NCBI GenBank assembly: GCA_036583965.1
Contig: JAZBQD010000015.1
Location: forward strand, 23,031,310-23,095,309
Direction: 5' to 3'
Length of the DNA: 64,000 nucleotides
Source of the DNA: Prunella strophiata
Lineage: Eukaryota > Chordata > Aves > Passeriformes > Prunellidae
This document shows, in pieces, positions 12,101 through 26,300 of this stretch; positions within the stretch are counted from its first letter, which is position 1, and each line of letters opens with the position of its first letter. Position numbers and translations under genes: made by a program. The notes below the pieces were generated by a model. That model ran no database searches. It was not told the origin of the DNA and worked only from the letters and a program-made list of their open reading frames with translations.

Positions 12101-15100
12101 CACACCTTACCAAGGCAGTGCCTGTGGAAGAGAGCACTTCCTCATGGCCAGAACATGAAAAGGTCACAAACTAGCAGGTCTGTGGCAAGACTGAAAGGAA
12201 AGGTGACAGGATGGTCCCCACCTTGCAGAAGAGATGTGCCAACAGGAATGGTTTCGGGAACGTTGTCTCTGCTGTAAATGGAGCGCTGGAATTCAGGAGA
12301 ACAGTCAGTTTTCATCAGTGATATGGACCATGACCTGAGGAAAAAGGACACACTGAGAATGGATTTTAGCTTCTACACTGCTAAAAGAGCACTTCTTTCT
12401 GGACACTGCAGTAACAGTCACTGCTTTTGCTGCAGCCCCATCCTTGCACCTCTGATGCTATTCTTCTCACACTGCTCCTGTAACACAGAGAAGTATTTTC
12501 TCCTCCACTCCCAAGATGGGACTCAAAGCCAAACACTAATAACAAGAGGTATTTGCAGAGCCCAGATATGAACCCAGGCCAGAGCCCAGATTTCTGCCTA
12601 TGCCACAAGGCTCCTCCCTGCCCAGCATCCTCACGAGTGTCCTGGGCTATCCATCTGTGTAACTGGTCCTGGAGCAAGGGGTTGCAGACCATGGGTAGGA
12701 CATGAAGAGGTCCATGTACCTCAGTCACACTGCTGAGAGTGCTCTCAACTTCCATGGCTTTCAGCAGGAGGTGGTAGAGGTGGTGCTCGCTCTCGAAGTC
12801 CACGGGGTGGGTCAGGCTGAGCTCTCCGCTCTCTTGCCGCACGCGGAAGAGCCCAGAGGGGTTTGTCAGGAGAGTGTAGGAAAGAGGCTGGCTCTGGAAA
12901 GAAACAGCCTCAACAACTGCTACTCTGCAAAGAACCAGAGAACAACCCTTTGCTTCAAAACAATAACAACAAAAGCTGTCTCCTCAGCACCTAGAGGAGG
13001 AGGATAGGATGAGGAAAGGTGCCTTGCTCACTCTCTGTCAATGCTTGGCTCAGTTTTGTATCCAGACTGGAAACCCCTTTTGCTACAGGAAGCCCATCTA
13101 CCTTCTCTTCTCTCACCAAACTTATTCACTGATATAGTAGTGCTGAAGTAACAACCCATTTCAACCCCCACTGACACTAAAACACCTTTTCCTTCCCTAT
13201 TGTAGCCTTTTAAATACTTGACAGCAGTTACTGGTTTACCCCCAGTTTCTCAATTATTCAGGAACAAGTGACCCACTATACTTCTGAGTTTCTCTGTAGT
13301 TGTATATTTAGAAAAGAAATGGGTTTAGACATGGATGGGAAACCCATGGAGCACAGGGATTTCCAGATCCTGCTGTACACCTTGGCATAACATCAAAGGA
13401 ATATTTGCCTCCCTACTGTGACTGATGTTTTGAAGCTCCACCTCTCACACCAGTCTTTTACCAGCATAATACACTTTTAGCTCATCTCACTGAAAGCTCC
13501 TGCAAAGTAGAGAAATTTCCCTCCTCCTTCTCATTCAGTCTCTCTTAAGGATTAGTGGCACATCTCCAGCAATTTTTCCTAGGTCATCAGTTTATTTTGA
13601 GGTTTCCTGCTCCTTAGAGGCCTTATGGCACTGTTCCACCTGCTCCTTAGAGGCCTTAAAGCCCATTCTGCTCTCAAGTAGCTGAACAGTGACAATAAAC
13701 TCAGAGCCAGCTTGAGAGCATCACCCCACTGTGGCTTGGCTTAGCCACTCTTCATGCAACAGCAGAGCCCCTTGGAGACTGAGCTTTTTCTATTTGTACT
13801 TCACACTGGTGCTGTTATCTCAAGAGTCTGGCAATGACTTGTCTTTCTAGAAATTAAAATACAAGTCAAACAGGACACAAACAACTCCAGATCTGGTTAA
13901 TTAAAATCCTATTTTTCAAGCATTTGTTTAAATCACCAGGAGATGCATAGCCAGTAGTTTGACTATTCTAATTCACGACGCAATGCACTAAAACCCCAAA
14001 AGCATTAAAATAATTCCAGCATCCCAGACTACATGTGACACATGGAGACTCATGTCACACTGGACAAACATCAAAAGAGTCATAATTTCTTTTAGAAAAC
14101 ACAACATTATTTTTAAAGTGTGACAGACAAATGCATATGCGTAGCCCTAAGAAGAAAGCCACAACAGTTTCACCCTGTTGTGCTCTGTGGAGCTCCTCAC
14201 AGACTGCAGGGAGGGAGTCAGCTAACCAAGTACAACTCACTTTTCTCCTGCTGGAGTGTTTTCAGGGACAAACACGCTGTAGGACATGTTAGTGAACTGT
14301 GGAGGCCGGGAGCCTGCCAGGATGGACACGGAGGCGTAGGGGCTTTTGTTGCCGTGCTCATCCGAGGCTTGCACAGTAAGCACATACTCCTTGTTCCAGG
14401 CCAGAGGCAGGCCAGTCGTCATGATCATGCCAGTGTCCTTGTCCACTCGGAATCGCTCTTCACCACCTACCAACACATGCACAAAGCTGCTCTGAGACAT
14501 GCCCCACAAGCAAGAGCATTTGCACCTTCACCACTTCAAGGTGAGCCATCCTCAACTCATCCACCTCTGTCCTTGTGTGCACTGCTTTTTACCTTTCCAG
14601 TTGTTCACCTTATCTTTCACTCACACTGTTTTGTTGACCAGCAGACAACAATGAGTAAGAAATGGAGCCTTAAGCTAACAGTAAAGCTGCCATCAATTTC
14701 AAAACAAGCAGAGAAAATGGCAACAAGAAAGATTCCCGCCACACAACTTGTACTTACAGCACCCCCAGCTCCCACTTGCTGCATCTTTAAAGATTCCCCA
14801 AGGGAAAAATCTACCCATGAAATTATAAAATGGGAACTGCAACCAAACAGAATTTCACCTTTCTTTCCCAGACTCTCCCTACCTGCAATGAGTGTGTAAG
14901 TGATGCCAGCAGTGGCGTTTTCCCGGCTGCTGCAGCGTGCCATGAGCTGGTAGACGAGGGCGCCTTTGCGCGCATCAGGGGTGGGCGCGCGCCAGGTACG
15001 GGTACGGGTACATGGCCCAGGAGAGCAGCTCCTCCTCTGGGGCAAGCAGAGTCACCTGGCACAGGTACCAGTCATCATCTGCAAAAGACACAGGGATTTC

Positions 15101-18100
15101 CAGACAGCTTGGTCACCAACTTCACGTAAAGATGTTATCCATCAGTATCTGCAAACAAACTGAGAAGGAAGCTTTCACTGCAAAGGACATGTAGAGATTT
15201 AATCACAGTATTTTTTACCTCTAGGGAGAAGTATATTCAAGCCTTTTTAATTCACAGCAAGTCACTAACAGTTGCTAAAGGTATACATGGGCTTCTTGAA
15301 GAAATTTTCCTAACCACATTTGTGTTCTAAAAGTAGCCTTCAAATTTGACTTCAAATTAAAATGAATGTGTTATGGAATGTAGGGAATAAAGTTGAATAA
15401 AAGGAGAAACTAAATGTAGAAAGGGGGGTATGTAGAAAGGTACACAGGAGAAATGCATGTTTTCTGCCCATTAAAATATGATCAAATACTTCAACACACT
15501 GCACTGAGGTTGCAGGTCTGTTAAGGGCTACACCACTACAAAATGAACACCCACCCAGGTGTATGTGTGTCTCATACAGGAAACCTTCAACTCTGCCTTC
15601 AAGAAGGCCATTTCACACAGGATGGAAGAAGACAGGAGCACGTGGACAAAACCAAAGGCAAGAAGTAAGCCAGAAATTCCAAACAATTTTAAGTGTGTGT
15701 CTCAGGGATGTGATGCTAAATAAAAGGCTACCCACAGATAGACATTCCCTGACACACCAGACCTGTGCTTACAAGCAGCCTTACCCCGCAGTAAAAATAT
15801 ATGCTAGACAAGTTTCCCAGAGATAATCATTCCCAGGAAGGAAAAACCTAACTGAACCTTTGTAGGGTTTTAAAATCATTTAAGACATGGTTTCCTTAGT
15901 TTTCTTAGATTACATGGTTTTGGTTTTCTCATGTACCAGCACTGCACACAGGAGAACATTGGTTCCCTTTTTTTTCCCCCCTCTGTATTGCCTTGTAGGA
16001 CAAGGCACAACCCACAGCATGAGGTAGTAGCTCATAAGAGCAGCTGGAGCAGTCACTATTTTATCCATAGCCAAGAAGGAGGGTTGATAAATACCTGTCC
16101 TAATTCAGCCAGTTACAGACAGTGTTCTTTTGCTAGTAAAGGGATGAAAACTTGTAGGCATGAGCATTTAAAGATCTTTTTGTTCATTTATTGGTCTAAT
16201 TCAGGCAGTTCTAGTTTCTTCAGAGACTATCTAGCCAAGTATTCTTCCCATTTAGTGAAACCTGGAGAATGATTAAAAATAATTATACAGATTATTCTTA
16301 ATATTGCTCATGTAGGTGATCCAATTGTCAAGTACCAATCAATAATGAGGTACTAATCCTGCTGTAGGAATTGTAAAATCCACCAAAAGTCAGCAGTAAA
16401 ATAGAGATTTATGTTTTAAAAAAGACAGATAAGGGAACAAATGTCACTGAGTTCAGGACAGTATGCCAGGGAAAATATTTGTGCTGCTCAAATTAACCAT
16501 AATTTTCTGGACTTTTACAAACACTTCACCTTCCCTCTCTATGAAAGGTGTATTTAAATAGAAGAATTTAGGTTGAAAAAGACTCTAAGATCATCAAGTC
16601 CAACCATTAACCTGGTACTGCCAACTTCACAACTAAACCTGGGATTCACCATCCCTGGAAATGCTGAAAAAGCATTTTTGGTGGACATGGCACTTGAGGA
16701 CATGATTTAATGGTGAACATGGTGCTGGTGTTAGGTCGACAATCAGACTTGATCATCTTAAACATCTTTTTGAACTTTAGGAATTCCACAATTTCATTAA
16801 ACCATGTCCCTAAATGCCACATCTACATGCCAATGACCTCCAGGGATGGTGATTCAACCACTTTCCTGGACAGCCTGTTCTAATGCTTGGCAACCCTTTC
16901 TGTGAGAAATTTTTTCCCTAATATCAAATCTATATTTGGGGCCATTTCCTCTTGTGCTATCACTTGAGAGAGGAGACCAAGCCACTCCTGGCTACACTCT
17001 CCTTCCAGGCAGTTGCAGAGAGCAATAAAGTCCCCCCTGAGCCTCCTTTTCTCCAGGATAAACACCCCCAGCTCTCTCAGCTGCTCCTCACAGGATTTGT
17101 TCTCCAGACCCTTCCCCAGCTCTGGTGCCCTTCTCTGGACACACTCCAGCCCCTCAATGTCCTTCTTGGGGTAAGGGAGCCCAGAACTGGACACAGCACT
17201 CGAGGTGTGGCCTCACCAGTGCCCAGTGCAGGGGACAATCACTGCCCTGCTCCTGCTGGTCCTGTATTGCTGATCCAGGCCAGGATGCCATTGGCCTCCT
17301 TGGCCACCTGGGCACAGTGTTGGCTCATGCTCAGCCCTCACTGAACATTGGTAAAACTGTGACACTCAGCAAAGCCCCAGATCAGACTCATGGGATGGGT
17401 GAGGGTGGCAGGACCTTTGGAGATCATCTGGTCCAACCACTGAGCTCAAGCCAGGCCACCTAGAGCTGGCTGCTCAGAGAAATGTCCACAAGGCTTTTGA
17501 ATATCTCCAAGGAGGGAGACTCCAAAACCTCCCTGGGCAATCCAGTGAACTAAAGTTCTAAGGGCTGGATTTTAAGAAGGACATGGACCAGCTGGCAAGT
17601 GTCCAGAGAAAAGCCAAGAGCATAACCAGAAAGAAAGCTCTTCAAGAGAGGTGAAAAGACCTGGAGATTTTCAGGAGACTGCAAGAGACATGCAACCAGT
17701 GATAGAAGAGGCTTAAGGACTGAGGTATGAAGTCAGTCAGCTGTTCTGTAACCTGCAAACCAAAAAATAACTAACTCTCATTCTGAAGGAAAAGACTGGC
17801 ATTAGGTGTTGGGCATGGAATCCCTCAGCATGTTTTTAATCACAGGGACAATGGAGCCCTTGATAGTGGCCAGAGAGGTGAGACAGCCTCCACCACTGAG
17901 CTCTTTAAGACCTGACTAGACAAATATCTGCTGGCAATCACTTTGTTGTGATAAAACCTGCCTCTAGGCAGGGGCATGGAACCAGCAAGACTGTTAAATC
18001 CTTTCCATCACACAATAATCTCCCTGCCCTTCAGCTTTTGCATCTCACTGATTTTTGAGGCATATATGTCCACATGTCACTCATTCCCCTGCAGCTTCAA

Positions 18101-21100
18101 GGAACTTCTAACATAAACATTCTTTGGACTTCGTGTTTTATCTTTGCTGCTTGCTTAAGGGTAAGAAGTGAGAAAAGGAGTGAATGGCAGTCTAGAAATA
18201 TCCAGCACCACACATGAAAGGAAAAACATAGCATGAAGCCAAACCTGGAGGGCTGTAGTACAGCAGCAGGGGTAATGAACTTCAGCTATAGGGTGGAATA
18301 TCTTTCTGCAGCTGAGACCTGGCTCACTCCTTCAGGCCCTCAGCATTTATTTCAGATTTTCAGACCTGAAGCTGTTTTCTCCATGCAAGTAAACAAAATT
18401 TAAATCGAAGCAACCTGCAAGCATGCTGACAAAACAGTCCAGGTTATATCTATATAGATCAGAGCTCTAATTCTAGCAAGGCATAAATTGAAGAAAAGAT
18501 AGTTACAAAGAGCAGATTTTATCAATTCAAGTCCAAAACCCAAAAAAAGCAGTGTTGAACACGGTCTGGAGACTAACAGGAGGTCAGTCAAACAGCACTA
18601 ATTTCCCCTGTCATTCAGAAAGAGCTGTTCAGAAGCAGCACTATGAGCAGGGACATTTCTGTTCTGGTCACTCCCCTTTGCACACACACCAGGTGTGAGA
18701 AACTCAAGGATTTTAATGTGTTACAGACACATGGCAATCAGATACTGTGTAAAATTATCACACTGTCTTGAAACAAGTCAGTGAAACAAAACCAGCCTTG
18801 ACAAAGCAGAGTTTTTCCCCAGGAATGCACTGGGTTTTCAACTGTCATAGCTGCAAAGGCATTAACAGAATCAAGCCTCTGAAATCAATAGTGGTTTATT
18901 TTGTTCCTGACACAACCACAGCATCCTATTAAATCAAAATGCAACACCAGCCAGTGATGTTGCAGTTCACCCATCTTGTCAATATGAATCATCCACTGCA
19001 AGGAAGGAAATAATCAGGAAACCAGAGTACCAACAGGATAGTCTGGCCTCTGCACACACACTGGAAAGAGTCTTGGTAAGATCAGTCTGGAAGAGAATAT
19101 TAAGGAGCACTGATTTTCCTGGAGATACTGGTGTATCCCCAAGGCTTCAGCTTTACCTCCTGCTTACATCTAAAAAAGACATGTAAACAAAAGGGATGCC
19201 AATCAGTCACCAGTTAAGAGCACCCTAAATAAAAACGTTAGGATGTAGCAAGTGCAAGAGGGGGGGGGGAGTGAAGAGATGCTAAGTTTGTTTCTTGGAG
19301 GGATTAAACACTCTTCAGCAGACCAGAGCACATACACACACACCTTGCTTGGACAATAATATGAGAGCAAAGAAAGAACTGGAAAGGGTTTTGAAACTGC
19401 AAGTGGCTATTCTTGCAAGCCTGTATCAATTTCACTCCTTTGATCATGTAGTTTCCTCCCTCACCATAAGAAGAAACATAAGAGAATCTCTTTTCCTAAG
19501 ATTAGGATTAGAGCTGCACTGGCTGATGTGGGTTTGAGGGGACTAATGCTGGAAAATTAAAAACAAAAAATGTGCATAAAAAATGACAGTTTATATTTTG
19601 TTTCTATTCCCCTCAGGCAAAAAGAATAATTTGAATTGAAAAGAGAGAGTGTGGTATGTGAAGAAGTGTGTCTGCAGTACCCAGCCTGAAATAGAACACC
19701 AAGGTGGGATGCCAGGAAGCCTCTTATGCTGTCAGGCCACACCACTGTCCTCAGTGCAGGGCAAGACATCAGGAAATCTACCCCTGAGAAATGGTTAAAT
19801 GCTAAACCCCCCTTGTCATCTTCAGGACCACAGGCATAATCTACTTGGGGATATTCAAACTTAAACCAAAATTTCTTGTGGCAGTACTTGATCTTTAACC
19901 AGAGTTCATCATCACTTTCAGAAATGCCTTTTTTCCCCCCTGCATTTTAATGATATCATTGGTGATATTTACACAGTCATGCTGCCCACTGTGCCACTCT
20001 CTCCTGCCCAAGGGCTTTTGAATCTGGTGCTAAATTATTCCTACAAACCTGAACATCAGCAGAAGATGAGCACCCCCAATAAAGGTATGAGGTAAAGGAG
20101 AAGAGAAAGCAGCTTTAACTTGAACACCTACAGTGCTCATGCCTCTGCCCCAGCCACAGCATGTGCTGTCACCCCCACTGGGAGAAGAGCAGGGGACATC
20201 AAGAAGCTCCTACAGTGGGGACAGCCTTCACAACACAGATCTCCCCTTCAAAAATGAAGGCTTACTTTTATGAATTTCTTTTCCCCAACTCCCTTAAGAA
20301 AAGTATGGAGCACCTTTAGTCCAGCTAGTCTGCTGTCGTGAGCATGATGGGTCAGCTCCACCTCCAACACTGATGAGAGATCCCTGAGTGTGATGCTTTC
20401 ATGAATCAACAGATTTGGTGTCTCACAACTACTCCTGAGGTTTGGGCACAATGCTCAGGAGTATCATATTCCTTTGCAACATGCTAGGGCTGGACTCATG
20501 TTGGACCAAGTAGTGAGTTCTGTGTCCTCTCCATCAGTTATGGAAAGAGGTCTCTTTACTGCCTTGGAAGCCCACAAAGCACTGCAGCAGCTGGGGATAA
20601 AGAGCCCACAGGCACAGTACCCCTGGGCAATGGGACTGTACCAACTGCCCCAGCTAAAGCTCTGCATTTTCTGCATTTTCTCTCCTCAGTTACCCACAAC
20701 CAGCAAGCTTGAAAGAGCAGCCTGCAGAGATCATTTTGCATTATATCTATTACATATTTTTTAACATACACCAGCACTGGGACACAATTTCTATGTGTCC
20801 ACATCCTCACCCAGTTTAATAGGCAAGGTCTTGCTTTTCTCAGTATTACCTCTGGACTCACCCAGTGGGACCATTGAGCTAAAAGGCACACATGGACAGC
20901 AAAGAAAAACCTTCAGCCAATTCTTCAGTTTCTTTGTGAATGCACAGCTACAGTGGGTACATCACATGGGGTGTCTGAAAACCACAGCATCTGTTAGGCA
21001 GCAAAGAGAATTTCCTCAGGCAGATGACTGCACACCAGAGGAAAAGCTTCAGGCAGTTATAGGAACAGGATTTCAAAATCCATTGTATTTTTACTGCTAT

Positions 21101-23292
21101 CACATCATCTTGCCTGTGGTGTCCTCTTCTAGTTTTCCAAATCTGTTTTAATTTGGTTGTCTATTTCCAGAGGAAAGCTCTGAAGCACCCTCAGACCTGC
21201 AATTATACAAGCAGCATTTCTGCCTCAACCCTTAAATCTGCTGTGTCTGCCAACAGCTGCTCCTTACCACACAATCAGCAGAATTAGAACACAGCACCAC
21301 AGAGGAGCTACAACAATCTACAGGATCTCAAAAGTTTCCATATAGCAGAATTCCACATAAAACAAGTTTTTATTACAGTTTGCCATGTTAACAGCTGACT
21401 AATCCTCAGTAAAAATGTTATGAAATACTATTAAAAAATATTTATTTGCAGGCACATCAGTTGATGAGGAAGTCAGATCATACCAATGTAGTAAGAGTAG
21501 TTGAGGAGTCAACAGCACAGAGGGCATTTGTGGGATTTTTTATGGCTTTTAAAGAAGGAAAGTACAATAAAACACAGCTACAATCATGTCTTCTTGTCAT
21601 CCTACCCAGCACAGCACTTGCTCTTCCTCACTGAAGTGGCACTTATTAAGTTTAAAGTAGTTTGTGTGGGACATAAAAAAAATTTTTGTTCCTGAGAGGC
21701 TGTAGCAGAGTCTGATTGCTTCAGTGGTTAGGAATCACCTTGCTTTGATGTTCAGTCTTCCTGTGGAAAAACTACAGGCATTTATCAGCTGTCCTTTAAC
21801 ATAGTTAAGTCACTTCTCTCTGAAGGTTTTTCAAACATTTTTAAAATAAAATGTTGCTTGCTGAGGCTTCATGCAGTAAGAGCTGTTCCTATGGCCACAC
21901 TTAGAGCCTATTAGCTTCTTTCCAAACACTTAAAAAGTTAATGTCACCAGCAAAATACAATCATTTTAGGGCAGCAAATGTTTAGCTATGTACAAAAAGA
22001 TGCCAAAAAGCATTGTAGCAGTATTAACTTTCCCACTTTAACAGCCCTGGGTGCAGTTGTGAGAAGCAGCTCAGACCCAGCCCCTCTGGGGGAGCTGGGC
22101 AGCAGCACTGAGGGAGCAGCAGCCCCCAAAGGATCCCTCTGCTGGCCAGGCTGCTGTGCCCTAGGGAATGAAAAGGTGAAGTTGCTATCTTACCTTCCAT
22201 TTCTCCTTATAGACTAGGTTTCTAAGCAGATCCTCTTCCCCAGACATGGCCCTTGACACTTTGCTGCCTCTCTCTCACAGATCAGTGTCTATGCCACACA
22301 CAGGGCTTTGCTTTCTCTGCCAAAAGCTCAGCCACCCATAGGAACCAGTGGCTCCTTACTTTGTTGTCATCAAGCACTGCATTTAGGGCATTCCATCAGC
22401 AACATTCATGGCAGGAGCAGAACTCCAAGTCCTTCCCATCAGCCTGTTTTGTCAGGTCAGTTTTTCAAAGGCTTTTCTTAAGCTTTCTGCTTTACTTTTT
22501 CTTAAATTTTTGGCTGTTTCCACCAGCAAGCCAACCCCAGTGCTCAAACTGCTGCTGAGTTCTGCACCAGCAAGGAGCCCCTAATGCCTGCCCCAAAACT
22601 CCAGCTGGGAAGCCACAGCTCCCTGGGGAGGACACAGCTCTCCAAGCCCATCAGGGACTCAGGAGCAAGCTCAATTCCACTTCAGTCACAGTCCCAGAAG
22701 AGAAGGCTTTGAGCACATCTGCCATGGGGAGCCGAGGTGAACACAGTGCCCTGTGCAAACGTGGTTTGTGTGAATTTTGGGCCTCCCATGTGTCATGCAG
22801 GTGTGTAAAGGCAGCCCCAGGTCAGCTGGCTCCTGCCAGGGAACAAAAAATGAAACCCTCACAGTGCTCCTGCAGTGTGAGGCTGCACTGGGAGCATGCA
22901 GGGATGTTTCCTGGCATGGTGCAGCTTTGATCTGAGTCCAAAACCAGATCTTTAAATGCCTTCCTGCTGTTGAAATGGAATGAAAACTCAGAAATACTAA
23001 ATCATAGTCTGTATAAAAGGATTCAAGATGCTAATTTTAATAATAAAGGGCTGAATGTTCTGTTTTTAAGGTCTCCCACTGCTTTTGTCTCAAATTTGTT
23101 ACGATAGAGGTTTTCTCATCATTTAAATAACTTGTGTAACTTACAAGAATACTTGTAACATAAGCTTTACATTTACCTCTTCACTTTTAAGCTTTTTGTA
23201 GGCTTCTCAAAATGAATTACTTTGTCAGATGTTCTTAAGAATAATTTGTATTATTCTTTAATGATCCTCTGGATCATTATGTATTTTTACTT

Positions 23293-23328
<36 letters not shown>

Positions 23329-26300
23329 GCAAGGTTTTTCCAAAGATATTTGCAGACATGGTAAAGTAATAACCTTCATCCCACAGCTTGCTCTTTCATC
23401 CAGTGAGCCCTGGCCATTAAAGTTGTTTCATGGGTTAAGTGAAACAAGCTTTTTCTTTTGGTACCTGAATTTGGAGGCACACTAATGGCATCCACAGATG
23501 GTTTTAATCAGTCTGATACCAGAAGGAAACACCACCCTCACCCCAACCCCACCAAAAAAAAAAAAAAAAAGAAAAAGCAGCATATAATGTGACCTTAATA
23601 CCTGATCAAGTCAAATTTCTGTTTGTGGAGTGAGACTTATTTTCTAAAAATGTCAGAAGGTGCCAGTGGGACATTTCTGGCTCTGTTAAAAAAAAAAAAA
23701 ATAGAGAGAGAGAAAAAAACCCCAAACCTAAGCTATGTCTTGTTTTGAAACCACAGCCAGCAACATACATTAATCACTTGTCAGCTTTTACAAAAGCTGT
23801 ATTACATGGATTGAAAGGTTTCCCTTCCCAGTAGGCATCTTGCTGGAAGTTTCTTAAGAAAGTAGAAGGGACTCAAACCACATATTCCTTCCATGTGCTG
23901 TATTTACAGGAATGTCAAGATCTGACAGATGGTTTTTTGAAATGCAGTTTGCTTCCAGTGAATTATAAGAGTTCAACACTGATCACATTCCACCATCAGA
24001 CACTGCACTGAAGGAACTGCACTATGCTGCAGCCCCCTCAGTCAGATTTAAGATCTATCTCCTTGGAATTCACTTACAGTAGTGAACAGTTGTTATCCCA
24101 CCTGAAAGAGAGCAGGGATGAGGTATCCATCTCACCTCCAAAACCAGAAAAATACTGAACAGCCTTGCAACTGTTTCACTCCAGTCTTAAACTACCTGCT
24201 GGTGCTCACCCCTCTCTGATGTCTTGAGGCATCCCAGAGTTAAAGGGCTGCTAACAGCGACCCTTTAACCCTTCAGTGCACTGCAGCCAGGTGGGAGGGG
24301 AAGAGATTTGTCTTGCTATACTTGTTTTTGGAGTTCCTACTGTTGCCAAACAAAATTACCCTTTGTAGGTAATGGAGTGACTTCTTATACAGCTGCTTTC
24401 AGTTGGGTAGCACGTGGAGTGTATCTGCAGTGTGAGTGTGTGCAGGAACATGGACATCCCCCACTGGGCCTCACCATTCCAAGCCAAGGCAGTGTGCACT
24501 CTGCAAGCCCTTTGTGACAGGCTCTTAAGTTTAAAGAAACAAAAAACCAAACCAAACAAACAAAAAACCAAACCTAAAAACAAAGCCAAACCAAAATACA
24601 AAACAAAACACCAAAAAAGCCCCCCAACCAAACCAAACCAAACCAAACCAAACCAAACCAAAGAGAGAGCTAAAAGTCTTCTAGAGTTGGAGAAGAGGGG
24701 TAAGAAATTGCTTTTTGAAGCATGATAGACAAAGTGCTAAATGTCAAACTTCTACACAGTGTGCACCAGTACCTATTGCCAGCATCAGAGAGGGACAGCT
24801 GAGGAAACAGCATCTGCACATCCCACCCTGTGTAAGTTGGTATGAGAAGGATGAAAACCTGTGTAGGTACTTGTAGGTGTGCATGACCAGAGGCAGACAT
24901 GGAAGAGAAAGGGAGCTTCAACCCTTCCTCACCACCCCCAGCCTTTCCATGCCCCAGCCACACACTGTTCTGATGGTGCAGTCAGTGTTTCCAGGATGTG
25001 AAATGCCCCAAAAGAAAATTCGGGATGAGAAATGTTGGGTCTGCAACTCATACCTCTGTATTGATGCCTTAAGATTTAGCTTTCATATTTTTCAGATTCT
25101 GTACTGTTTTAGTGTGTAACTTTGAACTTCATATACAGTGTTAGCAAGTTCTCCTCCCAATTTACAGAATCACAGAATAATGAGGTTGGAAGAGACCTCT
25201 AAGATCACTTGAGTCCAACCTATGTCCTAACACCTCAACTCAGAATCTAGACTATAGCACCAAGGGCCATGTCCAGCCTTTTTTTAAACACATCCAGAGA
25301 TGGTGATTCCACCACCTCTCTGGGAAGAGCATTCCAGTTCTTTATTATTCTTTCGGTGAAAAATTTTTTCCTAATATCCAACCTACACCTTCCCTGACGT
25401 AGCTTGAGACTGTGTCCTCTGGTTCTGGTTTAGTTAGACAAAACAATCCTTTTCCAGCCTGAGAACCAAGGACACCATTGCAGCTTTGGGCTGAAAAAGT
25501 GTAAAAAACAGTGAATTGAAGAATGCAATCTAGGAGGGTGGGACTTCTTGTCTATACTCCAGGTCCAATCCCTAACTATCCATGCACAGAGCCCAGAAGA
25601 GCAAGGCTTTGACAGACAGATGGAGGCTGCCAGATTCCTGAAGAAGAGCCAAACTGCTCTGTGTAGGTAAATAAGACAAGCCACAGAAGTTGCTCCAACA
25701 TCTTTACGATGCACAGTCCACGCACCACATGCACATTCAATGGGAGAACAGCTGTGTTGCCACAGTGCCTGCTACAGGAGCCCCACCAAACAGATGGCAG
25801 CCCCCTCCCTACCACTGCTGGGTGTGCTACTGAGCAGCTGGGAAGATTCAGAAGGTTATTGCACTCTGTACTCAGTTTATTTCAGTATTTCAACACAGAA
25901 ATACCTTGCCTTCCTAGGACTACTGCTGCAGGAAACAGTGCTCTAAGTACCTGTCTGACCTCCTGTTTAATTTTTTAAAGCTTATTTTTTAAAAAAGCTG
26001 TTCTTTTCTTGAAAAAAAAAAAAAAAAAAAAAAGGCAAATGCATCCAAAACCCCAAGACACACACTTCCCTGGAGAAGCAGCACCTGTGAAATGGCTAAG
26101 TCCATTCATGTTTTTTACATAAGAGATGGCAATTAATAAAGGTCTGATAGCTTTGTTTTTCAATTAAAGAGGTTATTAAAAGTTTGGCACATGTTCCATA
26201 ATATTGATTGCTTTGTGAGTGATTTTTAATTACATTTAGTAAGAGACGTGAGGAGAAATGAGGAGCAGACCAAAGTCAATTCTGTTTGACTTTTGACAGT

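Noticed and set aside
24356..24725. Open frames of about 100 codons on both strands
   Set aside because: Low-complexity AAACC repeat gives Lys/Pro/Asn or Phe/Gly/Leu-rich readings; no coding evidence.
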